Counted from the first letter of the stretch, positions 44,860-56,463 are shown. The stretch: 64,000 bases of DNA from Malacoplasma muris (GCF_046774425.1 NZ_CP177248.1:434001-498000); one strand, 5' to 3'. Numbers and translations: made by a program. The notes: generated by a model from the sequence alone, not told the origin.

Positions 44860-46454
44860 TGGAAAATAAAAAAGATTTTGTAGAAACAATAGATATAACA
44901 CCTTCTACATCAATATATAATATTTTTGCAAAACTGCCTTACAATCATTCAACAGCATTATCAGAATTCATTGATAATTCTACTCAAAGTTTTGAAGATA
45001 ATAATATTTTTAATGAAAATATTAGAAAGCAAATTTATATTTTTTATTATGCAGATAAAGGTGATGAAAAATTAGTGATTATAGATAATGCTTTTGGAAT
45101 CCCAAACAACAATATAGAAAGAGTTTTGAAATTAAATATTCCAGCTCAAAAGAAAAATAGTAGAAATGAGTTTGGAATGGGTTTAAAAACAGCTGCTTTT
45201 TGATATGGTAAAAAAATTGTTATTAATACTAAATTTGTAGGCGAAAATAGTGCTACTAATATAAAAATGAATTTAGATGATTTGCAAAACTATAAAAATA
45301 ATAATATACAACCTAAATATTTTGATAAAGAAATTTTTCAAAAACATTTTTATAATTTTCTTTATGGTACAGTGATTCAAATAAGTGATTTATATAAAAA
45401 AATAACTGATAAAACATTAATAAAAATAACAAAAATATTAAGTTCTAAATTTAGAAAAGATATAAGTGAAAAAAATGTAGAAATAAGAATAATAAAAGTT
45501 AAAAATAAAGAATTATATGATGCTACAAGAATGGAAAATGATTCAAAAGAATTTGCAAAAATCAATAAAGAATATGAAGCACAAACATTAATATATCAAG
45601 AACCAAAAATAAGAATAAATGAATACACTGGCAAAGAATATAAAATTTACATAGATGATTATGTGTTGTTTGATGATTTTAGATATAGAGTCTATGGATG
45701 GATAGGATTGTTAGAAAAAGGTGGTAGAGATATTGGTGGACTTGTATTACTTAGAAGAGGAAGAACAATTTTAGGTGATGAAGATAACAACAAATATAAA
45801 CCAAGAAGCATTTTTAAAGATGCTGGTTCTTTTGAATATCAAAGAATATATGGAACTTTAAATTTAGATGAGTTTCCTGTAACTCAACAAAAAGATAATT
45901 TTGATTGAGGAAATGGACTTGATGAAGAGTTTGAACAATTTCTTTTAGAAAAAATAAAAAACATGAAATTTGAAGGTAAAGATTTATTTGTATTAGCAAG
46001 ACAAAAAATAAATCCTGAATCTAAGATTGAAAAAAAAGATATTATAAATAAAAAAACTGCACAAGAATTACAAGAAAGCATTAATGTAACAGAAGCAATT
46101 AATGGATTTGAGATGAATTTAACACAAACAAATGATATGTTTGTTGCTCAGTTTGAAGATGATGTTGGTGATAAAGTAAAAATGTTAATAGACGTTGTTA
46201 AAGAAAATGAACAAGTTAAAAAATGATTAGAAATAGACAAATCAAATAATCCTGATTATGAGTATAAAATAACTTTAAATTTAAATACACCATTCTTTGC
46301 GCCATTTAATAATGATGTTAATCATGTTAAAAATCAAATGATTAAATTTTGCATATATTATGTATATGCTGAAATTCAACACACACCTATTTGTTCTTCG
46401 TCACAACATATTAGACATCTATTAAATGAAATGTTTTCAAAAAAGGTTAAATAA
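44859..46454 (+). CDS. MORC/MutL-like GHKL ATPase
   Basis: A 531-residue GHKL (Hsp90/MutL-type) ATPase. ATP-binding motifs: NHSTALSEFIDNSTQSF (N box, catalytic Glu about 37), LVIIDNAFGIP (G1, about 73-83), NEFGMGLKTAAFW (G2, about 105-117) and GTVIQISDL. A second domain follows (about 230-340, YGWIGLLEKGGRDIGG, LLRRGRTILG), as in MORC proteins. Established knowledge: prokaryotic MORC-like ATPases occur in restriction-modification operons with Z1 ATPases, REase-fold nucleases and C5 methylases. That is the exact set here, so it probably drives ATP-dependent DNA looping or remodelling for restriction. The start overlaps the previous stop (TAATG). Confidence 0.88.
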
Positions 46455-46456
46455 TT

Positions 46457-48589
46457 ATGAATACATACAATATAAATAAAATATGACAAGAACATGTTGA
46501 TAGTGTTCATGAAAGTTTTAATGAATATCTTAATAAAAAAATAATTAAAAATGGTAATCCTGATGAGAAAAATATAGAAAAAATTTTAAATAAGGGTAAT
46601 TACATAATACAGGAAATGGATAAGCAAAATAAAGAAGATAAGAAAGCACTAATTGTTGGACATGTTCAGTCTGGTAAAACAATGAATTTTTTATCTGTTA
46701 TTAATAGTTCATTGGATTATGAATATAAAATTGTTGTTATTTTGACATCATTTGAAAATGAACTTCATTATCAAACACTTGAAAGATTAAAAGAGGCATT
46801 TAATATCAATGAAAATAAAAATTATTTAAAAATTTTTGATTGATCAAAAGAAAAATTAGAACCTCATGAGTTAAAAACAAATGTTGAAAATGATTGTATA
46901 AACATTATTGCATTATTAAAAAGTAAAACTAATGAAATTAAAGATTTATTAAGTGTTGAATATTTTCAAAATAAAAAAGTTCTTATCATTGATGATGAAG
47001 GTGATTTAGGTTCTATGACTCATACCAAAAATGATTATAGTAGGACATATAAAGCAATTAAAAGTTTACTTAAAGTATCAAATTCATTATATATAAGTGT
47101 TACAGCAACGCCACAAGTTCATATAGTTACAAGTAAAATGGAAGCATTATTCCCAAAAAGAGTTTTTTGTATTGATCCAGGAGAAGGTTATGTTGGTTTA
47201 GATTATTTTATGGAACCAACAAAATTTGAAAAAACATTTGTTTATACTGACAATTTGATGTCAACAAAAAATGATTGAGTAAGAGAAGAAATATTTAAGG
47301 ATTCTATTTTATATTTTTTAATAGTAGCAGCATATCTTGTACAAGACAATATTATGAATAAAAAATCACATATGAATATGCTTGTTCATACAAATATCAA
47401 AGTGTCTCAACATGAGATTTATGAAAAAGAAATAACAAAATTTATTAATTTATATAAACAAAACTTTTCAGATGATTCATCGTCTTTTGATAAAGAAACT
47501 TCAATAGAACGCTTCCAAAATGTGATAAAAAAATATGATTTAAATATCAAAATTGATGAGAATTTAATAGAAAAATTAAAATATATTATTTCTCGTACTT
47601 TTTGTAGTGAAATTAATCAAAAAAATAAATCTAATAAAATTAATGATAACTTATCTTCAATTTTAGTTGGAAGCAAAAAATTAGAACGTGGTATAACATT
47701 AGATAACTTGATTGTTACCTTTTTTACCAATAGAGCGAAATCAAAAACTAGCATAGATACACTATTGCAAAGAGCTAGATGATTTGGATATAGAACAAAA
47801 GTTTTAGAGTATATTAAAATCTTTACAACAAAACAGATTGCAGAAGATTTTAAAAATATTGCTATTCATAATAGGCAACTATGAGATTTATTAAAAAATG
47901 CTGATGAAAAATCTTTATCTTTTGATTTAATAGATACTGCTATACCCATGCTTGTTGAAGAAAGATCTGGAAATAAATTAAAATTAACTAATAAAGCACC
48001 TTATAAAAGACTTGGTTTATCTCAAAGAACTGTTATGAATGATGTTAATTTTCTTAGCAAAAATATACATTTATTTGATAACTTAGTTAATAATGTTTTG
48101 TCATCGAATGATAAATTAAATGTTCATAATTTATATAATTTTAAAAATAAATGATTGAATAATGTTTATGAATTATTCAATTATATAAGTAAGGAAGAAT
48201 TTATAAGATTATTAGGAATTGATGATAGAATGACAAAATTATTGATTGATAAAATAATTGAAAAAAAATACAGAATTAATATTTCTGTATTGGATATAGA
48301 TGATGGTAAAAAAAGTAGAATAAGAAGTTGTAGAGTTTCAAATATAGAAAAAAATGTTTACTATATTGACCAAGTTTTCCAAGGTAAGAATGAGAATTAT
48401 ATTGGAGATGGTTATTGAAATAATATAGATGAATATAGAGATGTTGTATTTTTACAAATACATAAAGTAAAGCCTGAATATGAAAAACAAAATATATTAA
48501 AAGATGAAGAATGAATATATGTGCCAGCTTTAATATTACCCGATGATTTATCTATAAGTAGTTTCAATACCATTGATGAAAATTATTAA
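46457..48589 (+). CDS. Z1-domain superfamily II helicase-like ATPase
   Basis: ATG 46457 lies two bases after the MORC stop. The 710-residue protein has ALIVGHVQSGKTMNFL (Walker A, about 64-79), KVLIIDDEGDLGS (Walker B, about 173-185), LYISVTATPQVH (motif III, about 210), then the Z1 domain (about 270-480) with ILVGSKKLERGITLDNLIVT and TLLQRARWFGYR (arginine finger region, about 433-447). Z1 proteins are the motor subunits of MORC-containing restriction systems. All Trp codons are TGA, showing adaptation to this genome. It closes the operon that begins with the methyltransferase. Confidence 0.88.
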
Positions 48590-48739
48590 ACAATATTTAT
48601 TTTTAATAAATTGATATTGTAATAAATTGATTTAAATTTAATAATTATTTTTTAAAATGTTTTAGATATTAGACATATAATTATTCCATATTAAATAGTT
48701 GCAAATCATGCAAAATAATTCTATTTATATTTAGAAAAT

Positions 48740-49171
48740 ATGAAGAAATTTTTAGGAAAAATAATAATTGTTGAACATGAAAATAATTTATGACATCCAT
48801 TTATTATACTTTGAGAAAGTAAATCAAAAACAATTGGATTGCAATGTTCTAGTGTTCAGTATGATTGTGATATGAATCAATATTCATATTTTTTTTCTAA
48901 GCATTATATTGATAAAATTAAATGTGAACCAGATATTATTGAATTAGATATTGATGATGGTTTAAAGTTTCATTCTCAAGTTGATTTAAATAATATTTAT
49001 ATATTTGAAAAAAGAGCTCTAAAGTTAAATAATGTCAAAAACGAATTAAATTTTGATACATATGTTTTATTACTAGAAAAACTAAAAAATAAAACTTTTA
49101 ATAAAAAAGAAGTTAATGAAATGATAGAGGCTGCATATAACAATTCTATTAATTATATTAAGACTTGTTAA
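48740..49171 (+). CDS. hypothetical protein downstream of the Z1 operon
   Basis: ATG 48740 opens 143 residues (TGA as Trp at two sites). The start region FLGKIIIVEHENNLWHPFII, followed by SKTIGLQCSSVQYD, has the alternating strand pattern of a small beta-barrel, loosely like MazF/PemK toxins, but no diagnostic residues are visible. The C-terminal 40 residues are helical (YVLLLEKLKNKTFNKKEVNE). It is 150 bases from the Z1 gene and without a strong ribosome site. It may be an accessory factor of the defence operon. Not recognised with confidence. Confidence 0.6.
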
Positions 49172-49517
49172 TTTATTTTTTGTTTAGATATTGAAAACAC
49201 TATATAATAGTATATTTATTTTATAATTTTAAAATTGTTATAAATTATAACCAATATTTTGATAAACATTTCATTCAATAAGTGCAATTATTCCATGATT
49301 GCATTTATATTTTTTATTATGCCTAGAGTTTTATGTTGTGTTTCTGTTACAGTGAAAGTTTCAACATCTTTATCTTTTTTGAAGAAAAAAATTTAATTGT
49401 ATCTACTTTTATGTACATTTAAAGTTTTTGGTAATTATTAATATTTTGTATTAACTTATTAATTAAAACTTTATTTTATTGTTAGAATTTATATAGCATT
49501 TTATAAAAGCAGGATAT
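49172..49517. other. intergenic region
   Basis: It contains a hairpin at 49280-49304 (GTGCAAT with ATTGCAT), followed by a T-rich stretch, a possible terminator for the preceding gene. No coding remnant was recognised. The ribosome site AGCAGGATAT precedes the next gene. Confidence 0.4.
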
Positions 49518-51356
49518 ATGAGTTACTACAATTCTTTATTACAAATTAAAACAAAGATTCTACAAAAACAAATATGTGTCTTAACAGGAAATGTTGATGA
49601 TTTTATTTTGCCTTCATCTGTTGAAATTAGAGACACATTTGAATCAAATAATTTAATTACTCTTCCTCAATATCTTTGCTATGTTTTAAATAAATTAAAA
49701 TATAAAAATATTAAATATTTTAACCCATCAATTGGTTCTATAACAGCAACTAAAAATAGATTAATTGTAACTGATAAAAATAATGATGAAGAATATGAAG
49801 ATAAAATTGATAATACTTCATTTCATATGTTTATTACAGGAATTAATAGTGAAATAAGTTATTTAAAAAAACAAGATAAAACATCAATTTCTAATGCTTA
49901 TATAGTGGATTTTGGTGAAATACTATTATCAAATAACAACATGGATTTAGCAACGTCAAAAATTGCAGAATTAATATCTTGTTTTACTTCAATTTATACA
50001 AACACAATATCTGAATATTTAGATAACAATTGTAAATTGATTTTAATTTGTCGTAATAATAGAATCAACCAATTTATTTCAAATAAAAATTATGAAATTT
50101 GTTTTCACTCTATTTTAAAGCCAGATGCTATAGAAAGAAAAAAATTTATTAATAAGTTTTCTAGCATGTTTTCATTTTCAACAGATTATTCATTTATAGA
50201 TGAAAATGAATTGGAAAATGCTTCTACTTTAACAAATGGTTTTAGCTTAAGAGAAATTGTTCAAATGATAAAAGTAAATCAAAATATAAAAGTTGATAAT
50301 TTTAAATCTCTTTATAATCTTATAACTTTTGATAAAAAAGAAAGTGAATGAGAAAAACTTGATGAAAACAAAATCAAGTCTTTAACAATGCATTTGACTG
50401 AAAGAGTTAAAGGTCAAAAAGAAGCAATTGAGCAAATCAAACAAACAATTATAAGATCATATGTTGGATTAAGTGGTATTGCTCAATCAACAAAAAATTA
50501 CAAACCAAAAGGTATTTTATTCTTTGCAGGACCAACAGGTGTTGGTAAAACTGAACTTGCAAAAGCTTTAACTGAATTTATTTTTGGAGATGAAAATAAA
50601 TTTATTAGATTTGATATGAGTGAATATAACTTAGAACATAGTGATCAAAAATTAATTGGTGCTCCTCCAGGATATGTTGGTCATGAAGCTGGTGGTCAAT
50701 TAACAAATGCTGTAAAAGAAAAACCTTTTTCTATTTTGTTATTTGATGAAATAGAAAAAGCGCATACTAAAATACTTGATAAATTTTTACAAATTCTTGA
50801 AGATGGTAGGTTAACATCATCAAAAGGTGAACTAATTGATTTTAGTGAAACTTTTATTATATTTACATCAAATATTGGGAGTGAATTGATTACAAGTGTA
50901 AATTCTAATCAAGAAAATAATAGACAAATATATGTTGATGCTATTAAAGAATTTTTTATTCACAGAATCCAAAGACCTGAAATATTAAATAGAATAGGAA
51001 TAAAAAATATTGTCCCTTTTAATTACATTCTTGATGAAAATATTATTAAAGAAATAATTCAATATAAATTTAATGTTTTGAAAGAAAAATTATTATTAGA
51101 AAAAAATATTAATTTAAATTTAAAAAGACATACTGACTTTGATGGTTTAATTAAATTAATTAGACAAGACTATCAAGTAAGACTTGGTGGTAGAGGATTA
51201 GTAGTTAGTTTTGAATCGATTTTTATTGATGAACTTGTAAATTTTATTTACACAAAAATTCCAAACCACATTTTAAATAAGTCAAATACAATTTATTCAA
51301 TAGATTATTATGTTGAAAACAATAAATTATATTTTGAATTCAAAAATCAATATTAA
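49518..51356 (+). CDS. Clp/ClpB-like AAA+ ATPase with degenerate first module
   Basis: ATG 49518 follows GCAGGATAT. The 612-residue protein has an N-terminal AAA-like part (about 1-275) that lacks a Walker A motif (it begins QKQICVLTGNVDDFI) and a second, canonical Clp-type module: RVKGQKEAIEQIKQ, LFFAGPTGVGKTELAKAL (Walker A, about 335-352), GAPPGYVGHEAGGQLT (pore loop), ILLFDEIEKAH (Walker B, about 410), IIFTSNIGSE, RPEILNRI (sensor 2 region). It should be a hexameric unfoldase or disaggregase. Without a ClpP-binding loop evident, a ClpB-like role is more likely. TGA is read as Trp once, near 50349. Confidence 0.88.
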
Positions 51357-51404
51357 TACCTTAAAATTATTAAGATTGGTATTTTGTGTAAAAAAGGATG
51401 CTTT

Positions 51405-52253
51405 ATGAATAGTATAAATTCAATAACTAACACTAAAATTGGTTTTGGGACTTATAAAATAATAGATGAAAATCAAATGTTAACTGCAATTATTGCAGCA
51501 TCAAAAAACAAATATGATTTTATTGATACAGCAGTTGTTTATGAAAATGAACATTTGGTTGGTAATGCTATAGAACATTTAAGAAAAAATAATATGTTTA
51601 TTCCAATAATACAATCAAAGTTATGAGTAACTCAATATGAATTAGATATTATTGAAGAAGTTAAAAAATCAATAGAAAAACTTAAAGTAAAAGCAATTGA
51701 TTGTTATTTATTGCATAGACCACATGTTGATATGACAGTTAATGTTAAAGCATGAAAAGGACTTATTAAAGCTCAAAAAATGGGTTTAATTAAAGAAATT
51801 GGAGTAAGTAATTTTGATAGAGATCAAATTGAACTTTTATACAATGAAACTAATGTATATCCAATTTGTAATCAGATTGAATGTTCAGTAACTTATTATC
51901 GTCCAGATAGAATGTTTTACAATAAGCAAAAAAATATATCTATTCAAGGTTGAAGACCAATGGGGGATTTAAACCAAACATTAAATTCTTCTTTAATAAA
52001 TAAAATGGCAAAAAAATATAAAGTTACAAAAAGTCAACTTTTAGTTAGTTTTACAAAAACAAGTGGAGCAATTCCTATTATTAAATCTGTTAATCCAGAT
52101 AGAATAAAAGAAAATAAAAAAATGATTAAAATTAGTAATAGTGATTTTGAAATATTAGAGAAAAAACTAAATACTCACACACCTACAACTACTTATCACA
52201 ATGATTCTTTTGCAAACCTTTCATTAAATAATAATTGATATAAAACACATTAG
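51405..52253 (+). CDS. aldo/keto reductase
   Basis: ATG 51405 follows AAAAAAGGATGCTTT; an in-frame TTG at 51384 would put the ribosome site inside the gene and is rejected. The 282-residue NADPH-dependent oxidoreductase shows IGFGTYKI near the start, DFIDTAVVYENEHLVGNAI (catalytic Asp and Tyr, about 38-56), IIQSKLWVTQYE (catalytic Lys), IDCYLLHRPH (catalytic His), KEIGVSNFDRDQIELL and the C-terminal IPIIKSVNPDRIKEN, which binds the NADP phosphate. The substrate is an aldehyde or ketone, not predictable. Nine bases before the HAD gene. Confidence 0.93.
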
Positions 52254-52261
52254 GACTTTTT

Positions 52262-53080
52262 ATGTTTAATAATATTAAATATGTATATGTTGATTTAGAT
52301 GGAACAACAACAAATTCTACTTCAAGATTTTCACAAAGAACTCTTGAAGCTTTTAGACATCTTAAAAATAAAGGTATAAGAATTGGTATAATCACAGGAA
52401 GATCAATTCATACTATGCAATATGAAATGGATGAATTATGTCCAGAATTACCATCTATAACTATAAATGGTGCAGCAATTTACTCAAAAAATAAAACTTT
52501 AATAGACGAAACTCCTTTATTGTTTGAATCTAATAAAGTAATAGATTTATTTAATAAATTTGGTTTTAGTTTTATGCTTTATACAAAAAATGGTTTATAT
52601 TCAAATAATGATAATAATTATTTTTTTAGAAAACTTTTTGACAAGATAAATAATTATCCTGACAAATATAAAAATTTTGAACTTGAATCGATTCCAAGTG
52701 AAACATGATTGAAAAAAAGAAGAGCATATAAATTGCTTGCATGATATGATAGTGAATCAGAAAAAGAATTATTAATTAATAATCTACAATCAATTAATAA
52801 TATTAATTTCTATAGTTCTGGTGAAGGACTAATGGATGTATGCCATAAAAATGTTAGTAAGGGAAGAGCTCTTAAAACAATTGTAAATGCACTTCAAATT
52901 GATTTAAATGAATTAATTGTATTTGGCGATAATGAAAATGATATATCTATGTTTGAAGTTGCAAAGCATTCAGTTGCTATGTCAAATGCAAATGATAATG
53001 TTAAATCATATGCAAAATATGTTACAGAACTTGATTGTGAAAATGATGGTTTTGCAGATTATGTTTTTAAAAACTTTTAA
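52262..53080 (+). CDS. Cof-type HAD superfamily phosphatase
   Basis: ATG 52262 follows TTAGGACTTTTT. The 272-residue protein has the HAD motifs: VYVDLDGTTTNS (nucleophile Asp, about 10-12), IGIITGRSIHTM (motif II), a type IIB cap (about 85-190), VSKGRALKTIV (motif III Lys) and VFGDNENDISMFEVAKHSVAMSNA (motif IV). Such enzymes dephosphorylate sugar phosphates, FMN or similar metabolites. It is co-transcribed with the aldo/keto reductase and followed by a terminator. Confidence 0.93.
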
Positions 53081-53105
53081 CCATTTAAGGTTGAAAGTTT
53101 TTTTT
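53071..53105 (+). terminator. terminator after HAD gene
   Basis: AAACTTTTAACC pairs with GGTTGAAAGTTT (one T-G), 6-base loop, T run. Confidence 0.85.
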
Positions 53106-53170
53106 ATTCTTACTATATATCAAAAAAATATATTAGAATAGTTAGAATATTAAAAAATGAGGATGTATGT

Positions 53171-53782
53171 ATGAAAATAAAAAAATATTTTAAAAGTACT
53201 ATAGTTATATTTGGATCCATATTATCTTTACCTTTATTGGTAACAAGTTGTGGGACAAAAGAAAATAATATTAATAGTAACCAAAATGAAACAAGTGTGT
53301 TTTTAAAAAATAAAACTAATTATTATGAATCAACTTTTAGAATTGATGAAATGGGAATTTTTGGTAATGTTGGTGGATACATATTTGAATCTGCTGGTTT
53401 GCCCAAAGGTTATGAAAATAAAACATTGCAAGAAATAAAAGATAGTTTTGGTGTTGATCCAAATTCATCAGTTGATGTTGATAAACCACAACTTATTAAG
53501 AATTTTTCAAATTATTCATTTTTTGAAACTTGAATTAGAAGTACAGAAAAATTAACTAATACTCTTTTTAAAGAAAATGCTAGTCCTGACGATACAACTG
53601 CTCCCCCACCAAAAGATGTTAATTATGATGATTTTGATTTTAGTTATTTAAAAAATTTTGATGGAACTGTTTTATATTTATCAGATAATACACAAAATTC
53701 TAATAATAGATTGTCTGTAACAATTTATTTGGTTAAACAAACAGGACCAGCAAATTATGAGGGCTACTTTTTTAATTGATAA
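53171..53782 (+). CDS. small lipoprotein, family A member 4
   Basis: ATG 53171 follows AAAATGAGGATGTATGT. The 203-residue product has a lipoprotein signal (VIFGSILSLPLLVTSC) and the family A core: LKNKTNYYES, LPKGYENKTLQEIKDSFG, KNFSNYSFFETWIRS and DFDFSYLKNF. It lies 21 kb from members 1-3, so the family is dispersed. Two TGA codons encode Trp, the last one just before the stop. Function unknown. Confidence 0.85.
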
Positions 53783-53789
53783 TTTATTG

Positions 53790-53812
53790 AAACCACTTTT
53801 AGTGGTTTTTTT
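53790..53812 (+). terminator. terminator after family A member 4
   Basis: AAACCACT pairs with AGTGGTTT around TTT; T run to 53812. Confidence 0.9.
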
Positions 53813-53930
53813 AAATGCTGATTTAACAATAATGAATTAATATTTTATATTATTAATTCTTTGTTGATGATAGTAAAAATATGTTATATTTAACTCAATA
53901 ATTAGATAATTAAAATATAGGTTATTTTTT

Positions 53931-55202
53931 ATGAATATTAAAAAAATTAAAAAAACTACAATAGATAAAGAATTGGATAAATTTGCTAAAAAAGATACAA
54001 AACATATGTCTTTAAAAAATAAATCTATTTTTAAAGAGCCAAAATTATTTTCAAAAAAAATAAAAAATTCAACAATTAATAATGAAATAAAATTATTTTC
54101 TTTAAAGAATAAACAAAGTAAATCACCTATAAGCGAAAATAAATCAATTCAAAATAACACATTATCTATAGAAAAAAAATCTAATTTAGTTGATAAAAAT
54201 AAATATTTTTTAATTAATAAGAAAAATGAAATTTATTCTAACACTGATATCAGAACAGATAAAAACTATAATAATAAAAATCTAGGTACTGTTTTAAATA
54301 CAATGAAAGATCAAAATGATAATAAAAAAAATATTTTAAACACTAAATCTAATATTTCTTTACCACCATCACAACCTTTAGATAAAACAAGAGAAATAAG
54401 TAATAACAATAATATAAACTATAGAACTAAAAGGAAATTAAGTGGTAGAAGTATCATAAGTTGTAATTCTATTATTAAAGAAATTAAAACTGCATCCTTT
54501 CATGCACGAATTCTTGAAAACATTAATGTTACTATCAATGAGGGTGAAATTGTTATAATTTTAGGACCTAGTGGTTCTGGAAAAACAACACTATTAAATA
54601 TAATAGCTGGAATAGATTTTCCAACTAGAGGAAATGTTATAGTTTCTGATTTTAAAAAAATAGATAAAAAAGATCAAAATTCACCAATGAATAATAATCA
54701 AGTTCTTGAACACATAAACATTCATAGATTAAGTGATAATAAATTAACTCAATTTAGAAGAGAAAAAATAGCATACATATATCAAAGATATGGTCTTATA
54801 CCAATATCTACAGTTTTTGATAACATTAAACTTGGACAAAACCTTGTACCAGTTGATGAAAGAAGAATTGATTTTGATTCAATTATAGAAAAAACAGGTT
54901 TAAAACAGTATTTATCAAAATTTCCTCATGAATTATCTGGTGGTCAAAAACAACGTGTAGCAATTGCAAGAGCTATATTAAAACAACCTAGATTAATGCT
55001 TTGTGATGAACCTACAGGTGCATTAGATGAAGAAACATCTGCTAAAATTATTGATTTATTTTTAATGGTTAATAGAGAATTTAATACAACTATTGTTATG
55101 GTTACACATAATAATAGTTTAGTAGAAATTGCAGATAAAGTTATTTACATTAAAGATGGTAAAGTAGACAAAATTGATATAAATAATAGATATGTACAAT
55201 AA
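53931..55202 (+). CDS. ABC transporter ATPase with long N-terminal extension (MacB/LolD-like)
   Basis: ATG 53931 opens 423 residues. The first 175 are a Lys/Asn/Ser-rich low-complexity extension, a feature also of other mycoplasma ABC ATPases. The ATPase domain has IVIILGPSGSGKTTLLNIIAG (Walker A, about 207-222), YQRYGLIPISTVFDNIKLG (Q loop), ELSGGQKQRVAIARAIL (signature, about 330-346), LMLCDEPTGALDEET (Walker B) and VMVTHNNSL (switch His). Closest in kind are the MacB/LolD/FtsE ATPases that serve FtsX-type permeases. No permease gene is adjacent in the window. Confidence 0.9.
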   Translation: MNIKKIKKTTIDKELDKFAKKDTKHMSLKNKSIFKEPKLFSKKIKNSTINNEIKLFSLKNKQSKSPISENKSIQNNTLSIEKKSNLVDKNKYFLINKKNEIYSNTDIRTDKNYNNKNLGTVLNTMKDQNDNKKNILNTKSNISLPPSQPLDKTREISNNNNINYRTKRKLSGRSIISCNSIIKEIKTASFHARILENINVTINEGEIVIILGPSGSGKTTLLNIIAGIDFPTRGNVIVSDFKKIDKKDQNSPMNNNQVLEHINIHRLSDNKLTQFRREKIAYIYQRYGLIPISTVFDNIKLGQNLVPVDERRIDFDSIIEKTGLKQYLSKFPHELSGGQKQRVAIARAILKQPRLMLCDEPTGALDEETSAKIIDLFLMVNREFNTTIVMVTHNNSLVEIADKVIYIKDGKVDKIDINNRYVQ

Positions 55203-55456
55203 AATAATTTTTGTTTAAATTATTAAATTCATTGCTAGTTAAGAATTTAATTATTTATTATGGTAATAAAATTAAGAGGAAATAAATATGATAAAAAGGA
55301 ATAATAAACTGAAAATTTGTTCTTATTTTAAAATTTTATTAAACTTTAGTACTTTAAATAAAAATTTGCAAATACATAAAAAAGTAATTTTATATAAGCA
55401 TGTATATTTTACAAATTCATATTATAATCTTATATATTATATAAAGGGAGGGAATT

Positions 55457-55588
55457 ATGATTGATTTAAAAAATATTAAAGTTCAACACTTAACAGATGA
55501 TGAAGTAAAAAATCTTTTTGATAAAACAATTAAAGCCCCTCTTGATAAGGAACTTATTGAAATTATCAAAGCTTTAGCAGATAAATAG
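55457..55588 (+). CDS. 43-residue protein upstream of Fic toxin, candidate antitoxin
   Basis: ATG 55457 follows AAAGGGAGGGAATT, one of the strongest ribosome sites in the window. The product is short and acidic/amphipathic (LTDDEVKNLFDKTIKAPLDK then ELIEIIKALADK). It ends 6 bases before a terminator hairpin, with the Fic/Doc gene beyond it. Position and size fit a small antitoxin such as the Phd tail that blocks Doc, but no family residues were recognised, so the role is inferred from context. It is too small to be certain. Confidence 0.55.
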   Translation: MIDLKNIKVQHLTDDEVKNLFDKTIKAPLDKELIEIIKALADK

Positions 55589-55594
55589 GATTTT

Positions 55595-55623
55595 ATCACT
55601 GTATCAAAATACAGTGATTTTTT
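55595..55623 (+). terminator. attenuating terminator between small gene and Fic gene
   Basis: ATCACTGTAT pairs perfectly with ATACAGTGAT around CAAA, then six T. It lies between the two genes, so toxin mRNA would be read-through only. Confidence 0.85.
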
Positions 55624-55639
55624 ATTGTTTAGGAAAACT

Positions 55640-56296
55640 ATGGAATTAATGAAAAGTATTTTTATATTGAATGAAAAATCAAAAAAAGTTATATTGAATA
55701 TTATTATAGATACTCCTAATAAATGTAAACTTTATGAAATTAATTCAAATGGTTACTATCAACTTAGTAAATCCCAAACAAATAAACAAAAAATTATTTT
55801 TAAATTCTGGGGATTTAAAAATAATGAAATAGAAAAATTTTATAAATATGTTGTTGATTATATTTATAATGCTTTTAATATAATTCCAAATATAAAAACA
55901 TCAAATCAAGAAGAAGATAATTCATATTTCATAAGGCATGTTGGTAAAATTGAACAAGTTGTTTATGCATTAATAGATAAATATTGAGATTATGGAGATC
56001 AATTAAAATTTGTATCAGAATTATTAATTAATATAACACATGCACATGCTTTTTCTAATGGAAATAAAAGAACTGCATTATTGTCCGCTTGGAAAGTATT
56101 AGATTTTTTTGGACTATATTTAAAATTTTCTGGCAATAAAGAGACATATATATCAAATTGGGAAGAATTTATGATTAATATATCATCTTGAAATGAAAGA
56201 AAGGAAAGAGAAACAAAGTATTCAAAATTAAATAGGGAAGAATTAATAGAAGAAGTGTACAATGTAATAATAAAAAATATTTGGTTAAAATTATAA
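55640..56296 (+). CDS. Fic/Doc family protein (putative toxin)
   Basis: ATG 55640 follows TTTAGGAAAACT; the in-frame TTG at 55625 overlaps the terminator and is rejected. The 218-residue protein has an N-terminal domain (about 1-105), HVGKIEQVVYALIDKYWDYG, then the Fic core NITHAHAFSNGNKRTALLSAW (about 134-155), matching HxFx(D/N)GNxR with catalytic His. Fic proteins transfer AMP or, in Doc, phosphate to target proteins such as EF-Tu. The domain order here resembles Doc. Four of six Trp codons are TGG rather than TGA, unlike the rest of the window, which suggests recent transfer. Confidence 0.85.
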
Positions 56297-56301
56297 AAAT
56301 C

Positions 56302-56338
56302 AAAAGGTAGAGATAATTTCAGTTTTATCTACTTTTTG
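56302..56338 (+). terminator. probable terminator after Fic gene
   Basis: An imperfect stem pairing GGTAGAGATAA with TTTTATCTAC, then TTTTT. The right arm matches the hairpins at 42046 and 42247. Confidence 0.55.
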
Positions 56339-56463
56339 TTTTTATATAAGACAAATTATTTCTTTTATTTGATTATGTTAAAACCTACATTTTGAAGTTT
56401 GTTATTTAAAGAAAATAGTATTTTTTATATATAACATTATTACTTTTTTACTATTACATAATA

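Noticed and set aside
48740..49171. Calling this gene a MazF/PemK toxin
   Set aside because: The strand pattern is only loosely similar and no diagnostic residues are visible, so it is left as hypothetical.
55288..55479. A 63-codon frame with AGAGGA upstream
   Set aside because: It overlaps the better-supported 43-residue gene (55457) in another frame, and its composition is just AT-rich noise without any pattern.
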